From Pedobacter sp. PACM 27299 (GTDB lineage Bacteria > Bacteroidota > Bacteroidia > Sphingobacteriales > Sphingobacteriaceae): 64,000 bases of DNA. The notes beneath the pieces are model-generated. The model saw only the letters and a list, made by a program, of their open reading frames with translations, had not been told where the DNA came from and made no database searches. Location: assembly GCF_001412655.1 (NCBI RefSeq), contig NZ_CP012996.1, positions 4,154,001-4,218,000 on the forward strand. The letters run 5' to 3'. The position numbers were made by a program, and so were the translations under genes. Below, piece after piece: positions 9,505 through 18,358 of this stretch (its first letter is position 1; every line of letters begins with the position of its first letter).

Positions 9505-12500
9505 CTAAAAACTATACCTCAACCCAAATTGCATCTGGAATCTGGAAGCAAAGAAATCTTTCGCATAAGTACTCGTATTATTCACATCATAAGTATAGAT
9601 AGGATAACTCGTTGGAGTTCCGGCAGTCACCGCTTTCAGACCTACACTTGCCATAGAATTATAGGTATTTGGAGAGAAATATTGAACACCCCAATTTTTA
9701 TTCAGCAAGTTCGTTAAGTTCACAATGTCGTAAGTGAAAGTCAGCGTGTGTTTATGCCCGGCTGTTTCAGAAACAATCAGGTCTTGCGAAAACCTAAAAT
9801 CCGCCTGTACATTCCATGGGGTACGTGCGCCATTACGCTCTGTAAATAACCCTCTTCTGGTTTTTAAATAGCGATCGCCGTCGATAAAGGCATCAAATGC
9901 AGCCGCTTGCTGGATCCCATCCGGTGTTTTCGCGAAAAACTGAGGTGTCTCTCCTGCTTTTGGAACATACACTAAACTCACATTCTGTCCAGTACCATTG
10001 ATGGTCGTATTCAGGAATCCATAAGAATATGGGGAGCCGGATTGCGCGCTAAAGAACAAGGAGAAGTTGGCTGTATATTTATTACGGCTATCCCAGGCAT
10101 GTTTAAAATTAACGGTAGACACGATGCGGTTGCGAATGTCAAAATTAGAATAAGCAAGTCCTGGATTATTAGGATTTAAAGCCTGATTCAACTGCCAGTT
10201 AGATTCCATCGAGTTTCTAATCCCATTGGTGATGTCTTTCGACTGTCCGTAAGTATATGCTGCCATTACATCCAGGCCAAAAGGAAAGGACTTAGTCACT
10301 TGTCCGGTTAAACTATATCTGTATCCCTGACTGGTATTCGACAGCAAATACGCATTGCTATAAGCAGGGTTAATTTTATTGTTGCTACTAGGATAAATAG
10401 GCTGCTGATGCTCCGTATCATAGATATTATAAGTTGGATTATCCGTAAAATTCACTTGTTGAAACTTCAGATCATGAATCACTTTCGTGAAAATCCCTTC
10501 TACTGTAAACTTCCAGGAGTCATCAGTTTTATAATCAAAAGCTAAACTTGACCTCCATGTTTTAGGCATTTTAAAATTATTGTCGATCAGATCGACCTGC
10601 GTTGCGCCATTGGCATCATTCACATTTACTCCTTGTTTCGCCACATATCCTGCCTCTCCATTTCCATTTAAAGCATCTTTAATCGGATCAGATCCTGCAG
10701 CTGGTTTAACCAATGGTTTTGCCGGGTCATAATTGTATTTTTGATCATAAGCACCGAAAGTAACGCCATTATTATAATACGCATAACCTAACCAGGCAAA
10801 TGGAACCCTTCCGGTAAACAATCCGCTTCCCCCTCTTAAAATCATTTTTTGATCACCATTGATGTCATAATTGAAGCCAATTCTTGGCGACACCTGAACT
10901 TGTCCGAGGTAATCATTTTTAATGTCTTTTGGTTTTGTATAGGTAAAAGTCATTCCATAATTAGGATCTGCAGGTGCATTAATGGTCTTATCACTTAAAG
11001 GCTGTTTATTTGGTAAATCAGCAAGGTCTAACCTCAATCCATAAGTCAGCTTAAATCTATCTGTGATTTGGAACTGATCTTCTCCATAAACACTGTACAT
11101 GTTCAACTTAAATTCAGCGGGAGGATTGGCCATAATGTAATCCCTGCTGTTGTTGGCGTAGTTGTAATTGGTACGCACCCGGGATGGTTGGTTTTTCAAA
11201 AAGTCGTCAATACTACCATAAGCCACACGTCCATTCCAGGCATTTACAAAACCATAAGTGATGTTATACAGTTCATTATGTGTACCAAATGTGATGGTGT
11301 GTTTTCCTTTTGTAAAGGTGAAATTGTCTGTAAACTCAAAGGTTTTTTGTTTCATATTGAAGATACTCGCTTCCCGGTCGGTACCCAGGAAAATCGTTCC
11401 CCCGCGAGAACTGATCTCAATCTGCGGCACTGCTGGGTTTCCTAATGGATCTCTAAAATCATGAATATTAGAATAGCCAACCACCAAACTATTGGAAGCG
11501 TTATTTGAAAGCCTGCTTTTCAATTCTGCAACTGTAGAACTCTGGTTATTCGTCTGCTTAAAGTCGATCCCAGAGAACCTGAAATTCGCCTGGTCTCTTT
11601 CTAAATTCGTCGCCTCTGAACGGATGGTGTTGTTGCGGATCGTCAATTGATTTTTATCATCAATATTCCAATCTAAACGGTTAAAAAACTTGTTGGATTT
11701 GGAGTAGATATTGTAATTTCCGGCTGTACCTGGATCAATCCCATACGCATTGATCATGTGGTCAGTAATCGATTTAGCCTCATCAGAGGTGATGAGCTTC
11801 ATATCCGGTGATCCGGCACCTAAAATAACAGGATCTTGTCTTCTGGTGAGCTCCTCATTTGTAAAGAAAAAGAGTTTATCTTTTATAATAGGAAGCCCCA
11901 GACGAAAACCTGTTTGATAGTCATAAAAGGCCGAAGGTTCTCTGGCATTATCGCCGATTTTATTTCTGCCAATCAGCGCTGCATTTCTACCGTATCCATA
12001 CACCGATCCACTCACATCATTGGTACCAGAACGCGTCACCGCATTCACGCTACCTCCTGTAAAGTTTCCAATTTTAACATCATAAGGTGCCAGCAATACC
12101 TGTACATCCTGTATCGCATCCAGAGAAACAGGGTTAGTACGTGTGCTGCTGCCCGGCATACCAGAACTTCCACTCTGCCCACCCAAAGAAGGACTGAATC
12201 CAATTGCGTCATTATTAATGGCCCCATCAATCGTAACGTTATTGTACCTGAAATTCGTTCCTACAAAGGAATTGTCTTTACTCCCCTGAGGGGTTAATCG
12301 TGTTAAATCAGTCAAGCTTCGGCTCACTGTAGGCAGTGTTTTAATCTGCTCCTGGCCGATTTTTGTTCCTGCACCCACCTTTGCACCTCCCTTAGTACCT
12401 GCTACGACTACTTCATTCAATTGCTGACCTTCTTCGGGCAGCATAAAATCCAGGCGCAGGTCTACACCCAGGTTTAGTGTAATTGCTTTTTGCTGCTGAG

Positions 12501-12777
12501 GGCTATAACCTACATAACTAACAGTCACTTGGTATGGCCCGCCAGGATTTAGGTTGTTCACCCGATATGCTCCATCCTTACCCGTTACAGCACCATACTT
12601 TGTGCCGGTTGGCAGATGTAAAATGAGTACGCTTGCACCGGGGATCCCCATTCCTTTACCATCACGAACCTTACCATTCATGCTGGAGGTCGTTACCTGA
12701 GCCTGAACTCCAAGTCCTATAAACACAAGGAACATCAACGCCAGGTAAACAACATAATTGCTGAATTCTTTTTTCAT
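9505..12777 (-). CDS. Oar-like TonB-dependent outer-membrane receptor
   Basis: A 1090-residue outer-membrane beta-barrel. It has a signal peptide (cleavage after about residue 27, VQAQ), a carboxypeptidase-regulatory-like domain (about 30-115, with GKGMGIPGASVLI and DGAYRVNNL), a TonB plug domain (about 120-260, containing RNVTIDGA-like RYNNVTIDGAINN) and a C-terminal barrel ending in aromatic F (LRYSF). The build resembles Oar of Myxococcus and related Bacteroidota receptors, not SusC, and no SusD-type lipoprotein is adjacent. Uptake or export of a peptide or signal is a possibility, but the ligand cannot be predicted. A TAGTTTTG -7-like box lies just upstream, followed by three phased direct repeats. 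Confidence 0.88.
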   Translation of the reverse strand: MKKEFSNYVVYLALMFLVFIGLGVQAQVTTSSMNGKVRDGKGMGIPGASVLILHLPTGTKYGAVTGKDGAYRVNNLNPGGPYQVTVSYVGYSPQQQKAITLNLGVDLRLDFMLPEEGQQLNEVVVAGTKGGAKVGAGTKIGQEQIKTLPTVSRSLTDLTRLTPQGSKDNSFVGTNFRYNNVTIDGAINNDAIGFSPSLGGQSGSSGMPGSSTRTNPVSLDAIQDVQVLLAPYDVKIGNFTGGSVNAVTRSGTNDVSGSVYGYGRNAALIGRNKIGDNAREPSAFYDYQTGFRLGLPIIKDKLFFFTNEELTRRQDPVILGAGSPDMKLITSDEAKSITDHMINAYGIDPGTAGNYNIYSKSNKFFNRLDWNIDDKNQLTIRNNTIRSEATNLERDQANFRFSGIDFKQTNNQSSTVAELKSRLSNNASNSLVVGYSNIHDFRDPLGNPAVPQIEISSRGGTIFLGTDREASIFNMKQKTFEFTDNFTFTKGKHTITFGTHNELYNITYGFVNAWNGRVAYGSIDDFLKNQPSRVRTNYNYANNSRDYIMANPPAEFKLNMYSVYGEDQFQITDRFKLTYGLRLDLADLPNKQPLSDKTINAPADPNYGMTFTYTKPKDIKNDYLGQVQVSPRIGFNYDINGDQKMILRGGSGLFTGRVPFAWLGYAYYNNGVTFGAYDQKYNYDPAKPLVKPAAGSDPIKDALNGNGEAGYVAKQGVNVNDANGATQVDLIDNNFKMPKTWRSSLAFDYKTDDSWKFTVEGIFTKVIHDLKFQQVNFTDNPTYNIYDTEHQQPIYPSSNNKINPAYSNAYLLSNTSQGYRYSLTGQVTKSFPFGLDVMAAYTYGQSKDITNGIRNSMESNWQLNQALNPNNPGLAYSNFDIRNRIVSTVNFKHAWDSRNKYTANFSLFFSAQSGSPYSYGFLNTTINGTGQNVSLVYVPKAGETPQFFAKTPDGIQQAAAFDAFIDGDRYLKTRRGLFTERNGARTPWNVQADFRFSQDLIVSETAGHKHTLTFTYDIVNLTNLLNKNWGVQYFSPNTYNSMASVGLKAVTAGTPTSYPIYTYDVNNTSTYAKDFFASRFQMQFGLRYSF

Positions 12778-12799
12778 TTTCTAGGTTTAAATTTTCCAT

Positions 12800-12807
12800 C
12801 AAAACTA
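12800..12807 (-). promoter_or_regulatory. Possible -7 box for the Oar-like receptor gene
   Basis: On the leftward strand the sequence reads TAGTTTTG, an exact match to the Bacteroidota TAnnTTTG box, 23 bp before the start codon. No good -33 TTG was found at the expected distance, so support is partial. Confidence 0.45.
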
Positions 12808-12864
12808 CTCTGGCTGGATCACGTTAATATTAAATTAACATGAACACGAAGCAGGCTTAACATG

Positions 12865-12895
12865 AGATTAAAATCAGATTAAAAAGAGATTAAAA
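12865..12895. repeat. Three AGATTAAAA direct repeats at 11-bp spacing
   Basis: The 9-mer AGATTAAAA occurs at 12865-12873, 12876-12884 and 12887-12895, exactly one helical turn apart. It lies 88-118 bp upstream of the leftward TonB receptor start, in the range of an activator site. The spacing is seen; the function is inferred. Confidence 0.6.
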
Positions 12896-13109
12896 TGCTC
12901 ATTTTCAGTAGTTAAACTGGATGATTTATAATATCTAAAAGGGATGAAAAATCGAATCCTGTTAGGATAAACAAGTTAATTTAATGTTATGATTATGTTA
13001 AGGAGGTCCGAATTTAAAAATCTGATCTTCCCAACCATATACTTTCCAACTCCTGACTGAAGTTTCGGAAGATAAGCTTACTGAACAAGTACCCTCATAA
13101 TAGATTACA

Positions 13110-13119
13110 CAAACGTTTG
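13110..13119. promoter_or_regulatory. LacI-type operator, distal copy
   Basis: A perfect 10-bp palindrome CAAACGTTTG inside ACACAAACGTTTGCAT. This is the form expected for LacI/GalR-family operators with a central CG. It lies 232 bp before the DUF3472 lipoprotein start and has a near-copy 154 bp further on. No LacI-family gene is in the window. Confidence 0.55.
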
Positions 13120-13263
13120 CATAGCTACAAAAAAGATAAAAAGCCATAAAATATCTCTTAAATTTTAAATGGGGGAATGAAAGTCACACCATGTCCTGAG
13201 ACAGGGCTTAGAAAAAGAAGCGCTGCTTTCCTAGAATCATTATTCAGAGGAAACCAGCTTACA

Positions 13264-13273
13264 CAACCGTTTG
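13264..13273. promoter_or_regulatory. LacI-type operator, proximal copy
   Basis: CAACCGTTTG inside ACACAACCGTTTGCGC: it shares flanks ACACAA and GTTTGC with the distal copy and differs by one base in the palindrome. It is 78 bp before the start of the lipoprotein gene. Two sites on one side of a gene suggest looping or cooperative binding (inference). Confidence 0.5.
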
Positions 13274-13351
13274 CGCATCACTAAACCAACTGATTATCAA
13301 ACCTTCTTCTGAACTTATAGAGCATTAAATCAATCTCTAAACCAAATCATT

Positions 13352-15010
13352 ATGAAATTAACCCATCTCTTTCCAAAGCCGGTTTTACTGCTGCTTTTTC
13401 TATTTACCTCCCTTACTTCCTGTCAAAAGTCTATGCTCAGTGAAGGCATTGAAAAACAACAGCGGGAGCAGAATCAAACCCTGGCGCTTGCAGGCACAGA
13501 AAATGCCGCACCATCGCAGCACATTTTCTTTTCTTTCCCTTCAGATGCCATTGCAAAAATTCACAAAATTAAGATTACCGAATCCGCGAATGCAGAATAT
13601 TTTTCTGTTCACAATTACTCAGGTGGCTACAATGGTTTACAGCAAACCCCAGACAATTCTTTTGGCACACCAAACATTCTGATTGCATCACACTGGGATC
13701 CGAATACCGCAGGTGGCGTATTCTCCAGGGTAGCCTATACGGCACCAAATACCATTAGCAGCAGATTCGGTGGTGAAGGTGACGGTTACAAAACCATTAA
13801 TCCCTATCAATGGGCGCTCAATACCTGGTACAATATTGCCATCAGATCCTGGAAACTCAATGGAGAACTGTTTATTGGCACCTTCATCCAGAACATGAGC
13901 ACAGGTACCTGGTTCCACACCTCTACCCTTGCCATTCCAGAGCGTACCACTTTTTTAGGTGCTGGGAATGATTCCTTTCTCGAAAATTGGACAGGCAGCA
14001 ATCCAGCTTACGATGGCAGTTTCATCAGGAAAGCTTTTTTCAAAGACTGCTGGAATTTAAGTACGACCAATGTATGGCAAAAACATACCAGCAGAAGTTT
14101 CAGTGCCAATGCTGGGGATGAGGGTAGGAATGGCATTTACGACCGTGCTTTTAATTCTGGATATGATGCGGCGGAAGATGCCTATTTTATGGAACATGGG
14201 GGTACCGTACAACCTGATGCCGCTTTTGGTACCGGCCGTACTTTAGCCCTCCCTGCACAAACCAATCAAGGCACTGCACCTGTGATTACCGTTGGAGAAT
14301 CCCAGTCTGTCTCTGCAATTTACTCAGGAAATACCGTATACATCAGCTGGAGCAACAACGCCACAAAAACACCGCAATTCTCTTCAAAAGTGGAATTACT
14401 AGACCCGAACGGAACAGTAGTCAATACAATTAATGAAGTGCTTCCTCAAAAAAGAACTGCAACCTTTAGTAATGTGACGCCAGGGAGCGGAACTTATACG
14501 GCCAGGGTAACCATCACTGATATTTTTAACCAGGTCGCTCCTGCAATCAGCTCGACACTGGTTCCTGGCGATCCACCTGCGACCTGGTACAGACTAAAAA
14601 ACGCATCCAGCGGATTATACCTGTCTGTAGAAGGAAGCAGCACTGCAAATAGCACCTATATTGTACAATCGATCAGCAGTACAGGCGCAGAACAAAAATG
14701 GAAATTAAGCTCACAAAATGGGGCAACTGTGCTGATCAATAGTAACAGTAATAAAGCTATAGACATTTCTGGAGGAACTCAAACCATTGGTTCAAATGTG
14801 ATCCAATATACCATCAGCAATGCCATCAACCAGCAATGGAACCTGGTATCTGTGGGCACCAATAAATACGTCATTCAGAGTAATATGTCCAGTCATTACA
14901 TCCTGGATAATCCAGGCAGCAGCAGCACCAATGGCCAAAGGCTTGTTTTATATTCTATGAACGGAACTACAGGTACTGCTAATCAACAATGGATCTTAGA
15001 AGCTCAATAA
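13352..15010 (+). CDS. Lipoprotein with DUF3472 domain and C-terminal ricin-type lectin domain
   Basis: A 552-residue exported protein with a lipoprotein signal (LTSCQKS, lipidated Cys at 24). Residues about 50-230 match the DUF3472 type seen in secreted Bacteroidota proteins: HIFFSFPS, then HNYSGGYNGLQ, SRFGGEGDGY and the WTGSNPAYDGSFIRKAFF segment. A middle Ig/fibronectin-like region spans about 310-405. Residues 410-552 form a ricin-B beta-trefoil with repeated QQW/QKW motifs (EQKWKL, NQQWNL, NQQWIL), which usually binds sugars. The combination suggests binding or processing of a glycan at the cell surface. Two LacI-type operators upstream fit sugar-controlled expression. Enzymatic activity is not established for the DUF. 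Confidence 0.8.
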   Translation: MKLTHLFPKPVLLLLFLFTSLTSCQKSMLSEGIEKQQREQNQTLALAGTENAAPSQHIFFSFPSDAIAKIHKIKITESANAEYFSVHNYSGGYNGLQQTPDNSFGTPNILIASHWDPNTAGGVFSRVAYTAPNTISSRFGGEGDGYKTINPYQWALNTWYNIAIRSWKLNGELFIGTFIQNMSTGTWFHTSTLAIPERTTFLGAGNDSFLENWTGSNPAYDGSFIRKAFFKDCWNLSTTNVWQKHTSRSFSANAGDEGRNGIYDRAFNSGYDAAEDAYFMEHGGTVQPDAAFGTGRTLALPAQTNQGTAPVITVGESQSVSAIYSGNTVYISWSNNATKTPQFSSKVELLDPNGTVVNTINEVLPQKRTATFSNVTPGSGTYTARVTITDIFNQVAPAISSTLVPGDPPATWYRLKNASSGLYLSVEGSSTANSTYIVQSISSTGAEQKWKLSSQNGATVLINSNSNKAIDISGGTQTIGSNVIQYTISNAINQQWNLVSVGTNKYVIQSNMSSHYILDNPGSSSTNGQRLVLYSMNGTTGTANQQWILEAQ

Positions 15011-15067
15011 ATAATCATTTACAATAATAGACCAGCGGCAATCGCCATAAATCTGATCTGAAAAAAT

Positions 15068-15101
15068 AAATGGCTTTTAGTTTTTACACTAAAAGCCATT
15101 T
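15068..15101. terminator. Shared terminator between DUF3472 gene and mqo
   Basis: A perfect 13-bp inverted repeat AAATGGCTTTTAG (15068-15080) with complement at 15089-15101 between two convergent genes. The T-rich tail is on the leftward side, so it serves mqo best, and may also stop the rightward gene. Confidence 0.75.
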
Positions 15102-15156
15102 ACCTATATAAAATACGCCAGTATTTAATAAATACTAGTCCGTAATTAGATCAGCA

Positions 15157-16662
15157 CTATTCCGCTTCACGTAAATTTAAAGTCTTTGTGGTATTCGACC
15201 TAATTTCTTCGGTCATTTTCATGTTCTTGCTGAGTGCATGGCCATAAGAAGGAATCATAGCAGTCAATTTTTTCTGCCATTCTTTGCTTTTCAATTGTTC
15301 TCCAAAGCAGCGTTCCATTAAAGTAATCATAATAGAAACCGCAGTAGATGCACCTGGTGAAGCGCCCAATAAAGCAGCTATAGAGCCATCAGCAGCGGTA
15401 ACTACCTCTGTTCCAAACTCCAAAATACCACCATGTTCTTCATCCTTTTTGATCACCTGTACACGCTGACCAGCAGTTTCCAGTTCCCAATCTTCCATTT
15501 TGGCAGTTGGCAAATACTCTCTTAAAGCCGTCATACGGTCTTCCGGAGATTGACGTACCTGATTGATTAAATATTTTGTCAGCGGTAAATTGTCCAGTCC
15601 GGCAGAAATCATTGGACGGATATTGTTCACCTTAATCGACATCGGAAGATCCATCAAAGATCCATTCTTCAGGAATCTCGTAGAGAATCCTGCGTAAGGA
15701 CCGAAAAGTAATGCTTTTTTACCGTCGATCATTCGAGTATCCAAATGAGGTACAGACATCGGCGGCGCACCAACCGAAGCTTTTCCGTATACTTTGGCAT
15801 CATGGCTGGCGATCACATCTGGATTGATACATTTCAACCATTGTCCACTTACCGGGAAGCCTCCAAAACCTTTGCCTTCAGGAATATCAGATTTTTCTAA
15901 CAATGGCAATGAGCCACCACCAGCACCGATGAAAACAAATTTAGCTTTCACTACACGTTTATCACCAGTAGCTTCGTCTTTCACTTTCACTTCCCAAAGC
16001 CCATTCTTTTGCTTTAGTTTCTTCACATCATGAGAAAAGTGCATGCTTACTCCCTCCATTTTCTGAAGCGTGTCGAACATCATTCTGGTTAACGCCCCAA
16101 AATTCACATCCGTTCCCATGGTCATTCTTGTTGCAGCTACTTTTTCTTTAGGATCACGTTGATCCATCACTAAAGGCATCCACTTTTTCAATTGATCAGG
16201 ATTTTCAGAATACTTCATTCCTTCGAAAAGAAGATTTTCCTGTAATCTGTCGAAACGTTCACGTAAAAACGCAACATTTTTCTCTCCCCACACAAAACTT
16301 ACATGTGGAATGCTCTTAATAAATGTTTCGGGTGATCCTACCAGGTTGTGATTAACCAGGAACGACCAAAACTGCTTGGATACTTCAAAAGATTCTGCAA
16401 TAGCTACCGCTTTTCCAGTTTCTACTGAACCATCTGCTAATTGTGGCGTATAATTTAGCTCACAAAATGCAGAATGCCCGGTGCCGGCGTTATTCCAGGC
16501 ATCAGAACTCTCTGCCGCAGCAACATCCAGTCTTTCAAAAATTTCTATGGTGATATCCGGCTGCAGTTCTTTAAGTAATACACCTAATGTGGCGCTCATT
16601 ATTCCTGCTCCAATCAATACAACATCCGCAGTTTTTTCCGAATTACTATTCTTACGAGTCAT
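15157..16662 (-). CDS. mqo: Malate:quinone oxidoreductase
   Basis: A 501-residue FAD enzyme of the inner membrane surface that oxidises malate to oxaloacetate and passes electrons to the quinone pool, an alternative to NAD malate dehydrogenase in the TCA cycle. The N-terminal FAD motif VLIGAGIMSATLG is at about 15-27, followed by the family pattern DAWNNAGTGHSAFCELNYTP near 55-74. Later family landmarks include GGGSLPLL, FGGFPVSGQWL and LLGASPGAS. Length fits the roughly 490-500 residues usual for Mqo. It is a single-gene unit with a TATTTTTG promoter box close upstream and its own terminator. Confidence 0.95.
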   Translation of the reverse strand: MTRKNSNSEKTADVVLIGAGIMSATLGVLLKELQPDITIEIFERLDVAAAESSDAWNNAGTGHSAFCELNYTPQLADGSVETGKAVAIAESFEVSKQFWSFLVNHNLVGSPETFIKSIPHVSFVWGEKNVAFLRERFDRLQENLLFEGMKYSENPDQLKKWMPLVMDQRDPKEKVAATRMTMGTDVNFGALTRMMFDTLQKMEGVSMHFSHDVKKLKQKNGLWEVKVKDEATGDKRVVKAKFVFIGAGGGSLPLLEKSDIPEGKGFGGFPVSGQWLKCINPDVIASHDAKVYGKASVGAPPMSVPHLDTRMIDGKKALLFGPYAGFSTRFLKNGSLMDLPMSIKVNNIRPMISAGLDNLPLTKYLINQVRQSPEDRMTALREYLPTAKMEDWELETAGQRVQVIKKDEEHGGILEFGTEVVTAADGSIAALLGASPGASTAVSIMITLMERCFGEQLKSKEWQKKLTAMIPSYGHALSKNMKMTEEIRSNTTKTLNLREAE

Positions 16663-16679
16663 TTATTTGAATTTTTATG

Positions 16680-16687
16680 CAAAAATA
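16680..16687 (-). promoter_or_regulatory. Possible -7 box for mqo
   Basis: On the leftward strand TATTTTTG matches TAnnTTTG, 18 bp before the mqo ATG, implying a very short leader. A TTTG lies only 11 bp further upstream, closer than the usual spacing, so the -33 element is not convincing. Confidence 0.45.
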
Positions 16688-16913
16688 CAATACCTTATCA
16701 AATAATCCTTAAGAAAACAAGATGTTTTACGAATTATTTCCATCAATTTCCAAAAATCCAAAAAATACCGTTGATAAATGGGGTAAAGACTGGGGCAATC
16801 CTCCCCATTTCTGGTAAAATTTTCATTTACTCTAATTTTATTACCTAAATTGATAGGATGCTTTCTTTTACTATCCGATAATTCACACAAAGAAAACTCA
16901 GGATATCAACCAC

Positions 16914-17796
16914 TTAGGCCTTCATTTGTTTGTCATTTTTATATGACTTAGCTGGTATAATTTGATCTAGCTCTAGCCGGATGAGATCTTGCTTTATCAA
17001 TTCCTTCAATTCAGCTTCTTTAGGTAAGTACAATCGATATTTACTGGCAAATAACTTTTCATTTTCTGACAGCACAGAATATTTAGCGATAGTTTCATCC
17101 TTCTCAAGCAAAGTATAACGCCAATAGTTGGATGGTCATCCTTTCCTTTTTTCAGGTCATTGTATATCCGGACATACCTATCCATGTGCCACAATTGCAC
17201 TGTGGGTAAGCTGATCTGTTTTCCAGTCAATCCATACAAAACATTTCAGCTTTCTGAAGTTTTAGTATCCATAGGCAAACCTAAAAACTCAAAGATATAA
17301 GGGTCTTTGATGAGTTCTTGAGCATTTGGAACTTCCTCCTTCCCTGGTTCCAGCACCCGCCCCACATACAGCGACCTGATATTTCGCTGTCAGGTGCGCG
17401 TGGCCATCCTCCTTCAACAGCAAACCGAATGTACTCAGCTCTTAAATCATTGGTTTCAAGTCGGCTAATCATTCTGTAGTGAGTCCAGCTTAATTTGGTA
17501 CTCACTGCATTCCAAATTGAAAAAGCATTATAAAATGCCCTCATATTGTTCAAATTACGCTCATCAAACCCCTTTCCAAACTCCAGCGTAAGCTGCTGAG
17601 CTAGTTTTTTCAATACTGATTTACCATAGGCCGCTTTTGCATTCCCTTCCTGCTCGTCTTCTATAATGAGCTGTCCAATTTGCCAATACATTTGCAGCAA
17701 AATCGCATTGCTCTGCTGGTATGCTTTTCTTCTGGCGAGGCTAACGACCTCGGTAATTTGCTCAAAAAGTATATTCTGTTTTTCTATCGCTTCCAT
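16914..17796 (-). pseudogene. Broken DUF1016/YhcG-type PD-(D/E)XK nuclease gene
   Basis: The intact first 125 or so codons (from ATG at 17796) give a DUF1016 N-terminal domain: YWQIGQLI, GFDERNLNNMRAFY and LSWTHYRMI. After AVEGGW the family sequence moves to another frame (LEPGKEEVPNAQELIKDPY then IFEFLGLP), hits a stop, and resumes with KCFVWIDWKTDQLTH in a further frame, then YVRIYNDLKKGKDDHPTIG, then KLFASKYRLYLPKEAELKE in the last frame to 16914. At least three frameshifts are needed, and roughly 60 residues between the FEFLGLP and the D-W-K core are missing. The gene cannot make a full nuclease. YhcG-like proteins are often linked to restriction or mobile-element islands, fitting the decayed surroundings. 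Confidence 0.85.
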
Positions 17797-18358
17797 TCCG
17801 GTTTATTTTATGACTCTGGTCTATCTTATGTATTATAACCTGGATAAACCACCCCAGCGCTTTATTTGTGCAAGAATCAGTTTAGGACTGGATCATGAAG
17901 ATGTTTATTTTCCTTGTGTATTTATTGTTGATTACTTGAAGGTTGATAGGGCCTAATCAAGTCTGTAGACCTACCAAAATCTTCATGAAGCCAGCTCAGC
18001 TACCTTTTAATTATAAAAAAAACAAAGTGTCAACCACTAGTATAACTCAAAGACAATGAGTACCAGCTGAAAGTTATTTAAAACAAATTGCAGACCATGA
18101 CCACCATCGCCCGGATCACAAAGCGTTTAAAGTGCTGGAAAAAGAATATAAAGTCCTCAAAGAACAGCTGGAACACTTACCTGGAAAGCCTGCGGAACAA
18201 AACTCAGGTACAAATACCTGATTTTAGAAAAAACGTTTTTTTAATGCCATAAACTATTTATCTTCCCAAATAGTTCAGGGAAATTCATGTCGAAAAAATA
18301 ATAAAACAATTCCCCCTGTTTAATTGCTGTTATAATCTAAATACAAAAGCAGAAGCGT
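17797..18358. other. Gene-poor stretch between the broken nuclease and the aldehyde dehydrogenase
   Basis: These 562 bp contain no intact gene I can support. A short coding-like remnant sits at 18056-18221; the rest is AT-rich with no clear repeat, RNA or promoter. A rightward open frame at 17666-17956 overlaps the nuclease remnant and has no recognisable product. Confidence 0.6.
18056..18221 (+). pseudogene. Short coding-like remnant, charged helical peptide
   Basis: From ATG at 18056 the frame stops after four codons, but a one-base shift gives ESYLKQIADHDHHRP then KAFKVLEKEYKVLKEQLEHLPG and on to a stop at 18221. The heptad-like spacing of hydrophobic residues and the charged composition look like real protein. 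I do not recognise the family. It may be a frameshifted small gene or a fragment of a larger one; the case rests only on composition. Confidence 0.3.

Larger units (their letters stand above)
12778..13351. other. Divergent intergenic region with repeats and operator-like sites
   Basis: The 574 bp between the leftward TonB receptor and the rightward DUF3472 lipoprotein contain no convincing gene. On the receptor side there is a -7-like box, a GTTAAT/ATTAAC dyad at 12823-12839 and three 11-bp-phased AGATTAAAA repeats. On the lipoprotein side there are two LacI-type palindromes 154 bp apart. Confidence 0.7.

Noticed and set aside
9505..12777. SusC-type nutrient receptor
   Set aside because: No SusD-like gene is adjacent and the plug and length fit the Oar-like group better.
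16675..16890. 71-codon leftward open frame upstream of mqo
   Set aside because: Overlaps the mqo promoter, has no family features and atypical composition.
17666..17956. 96-codon rightward open frame
   Set aside because: Antisense to the start of the broken DUF1016 gene; no recognisable protein.
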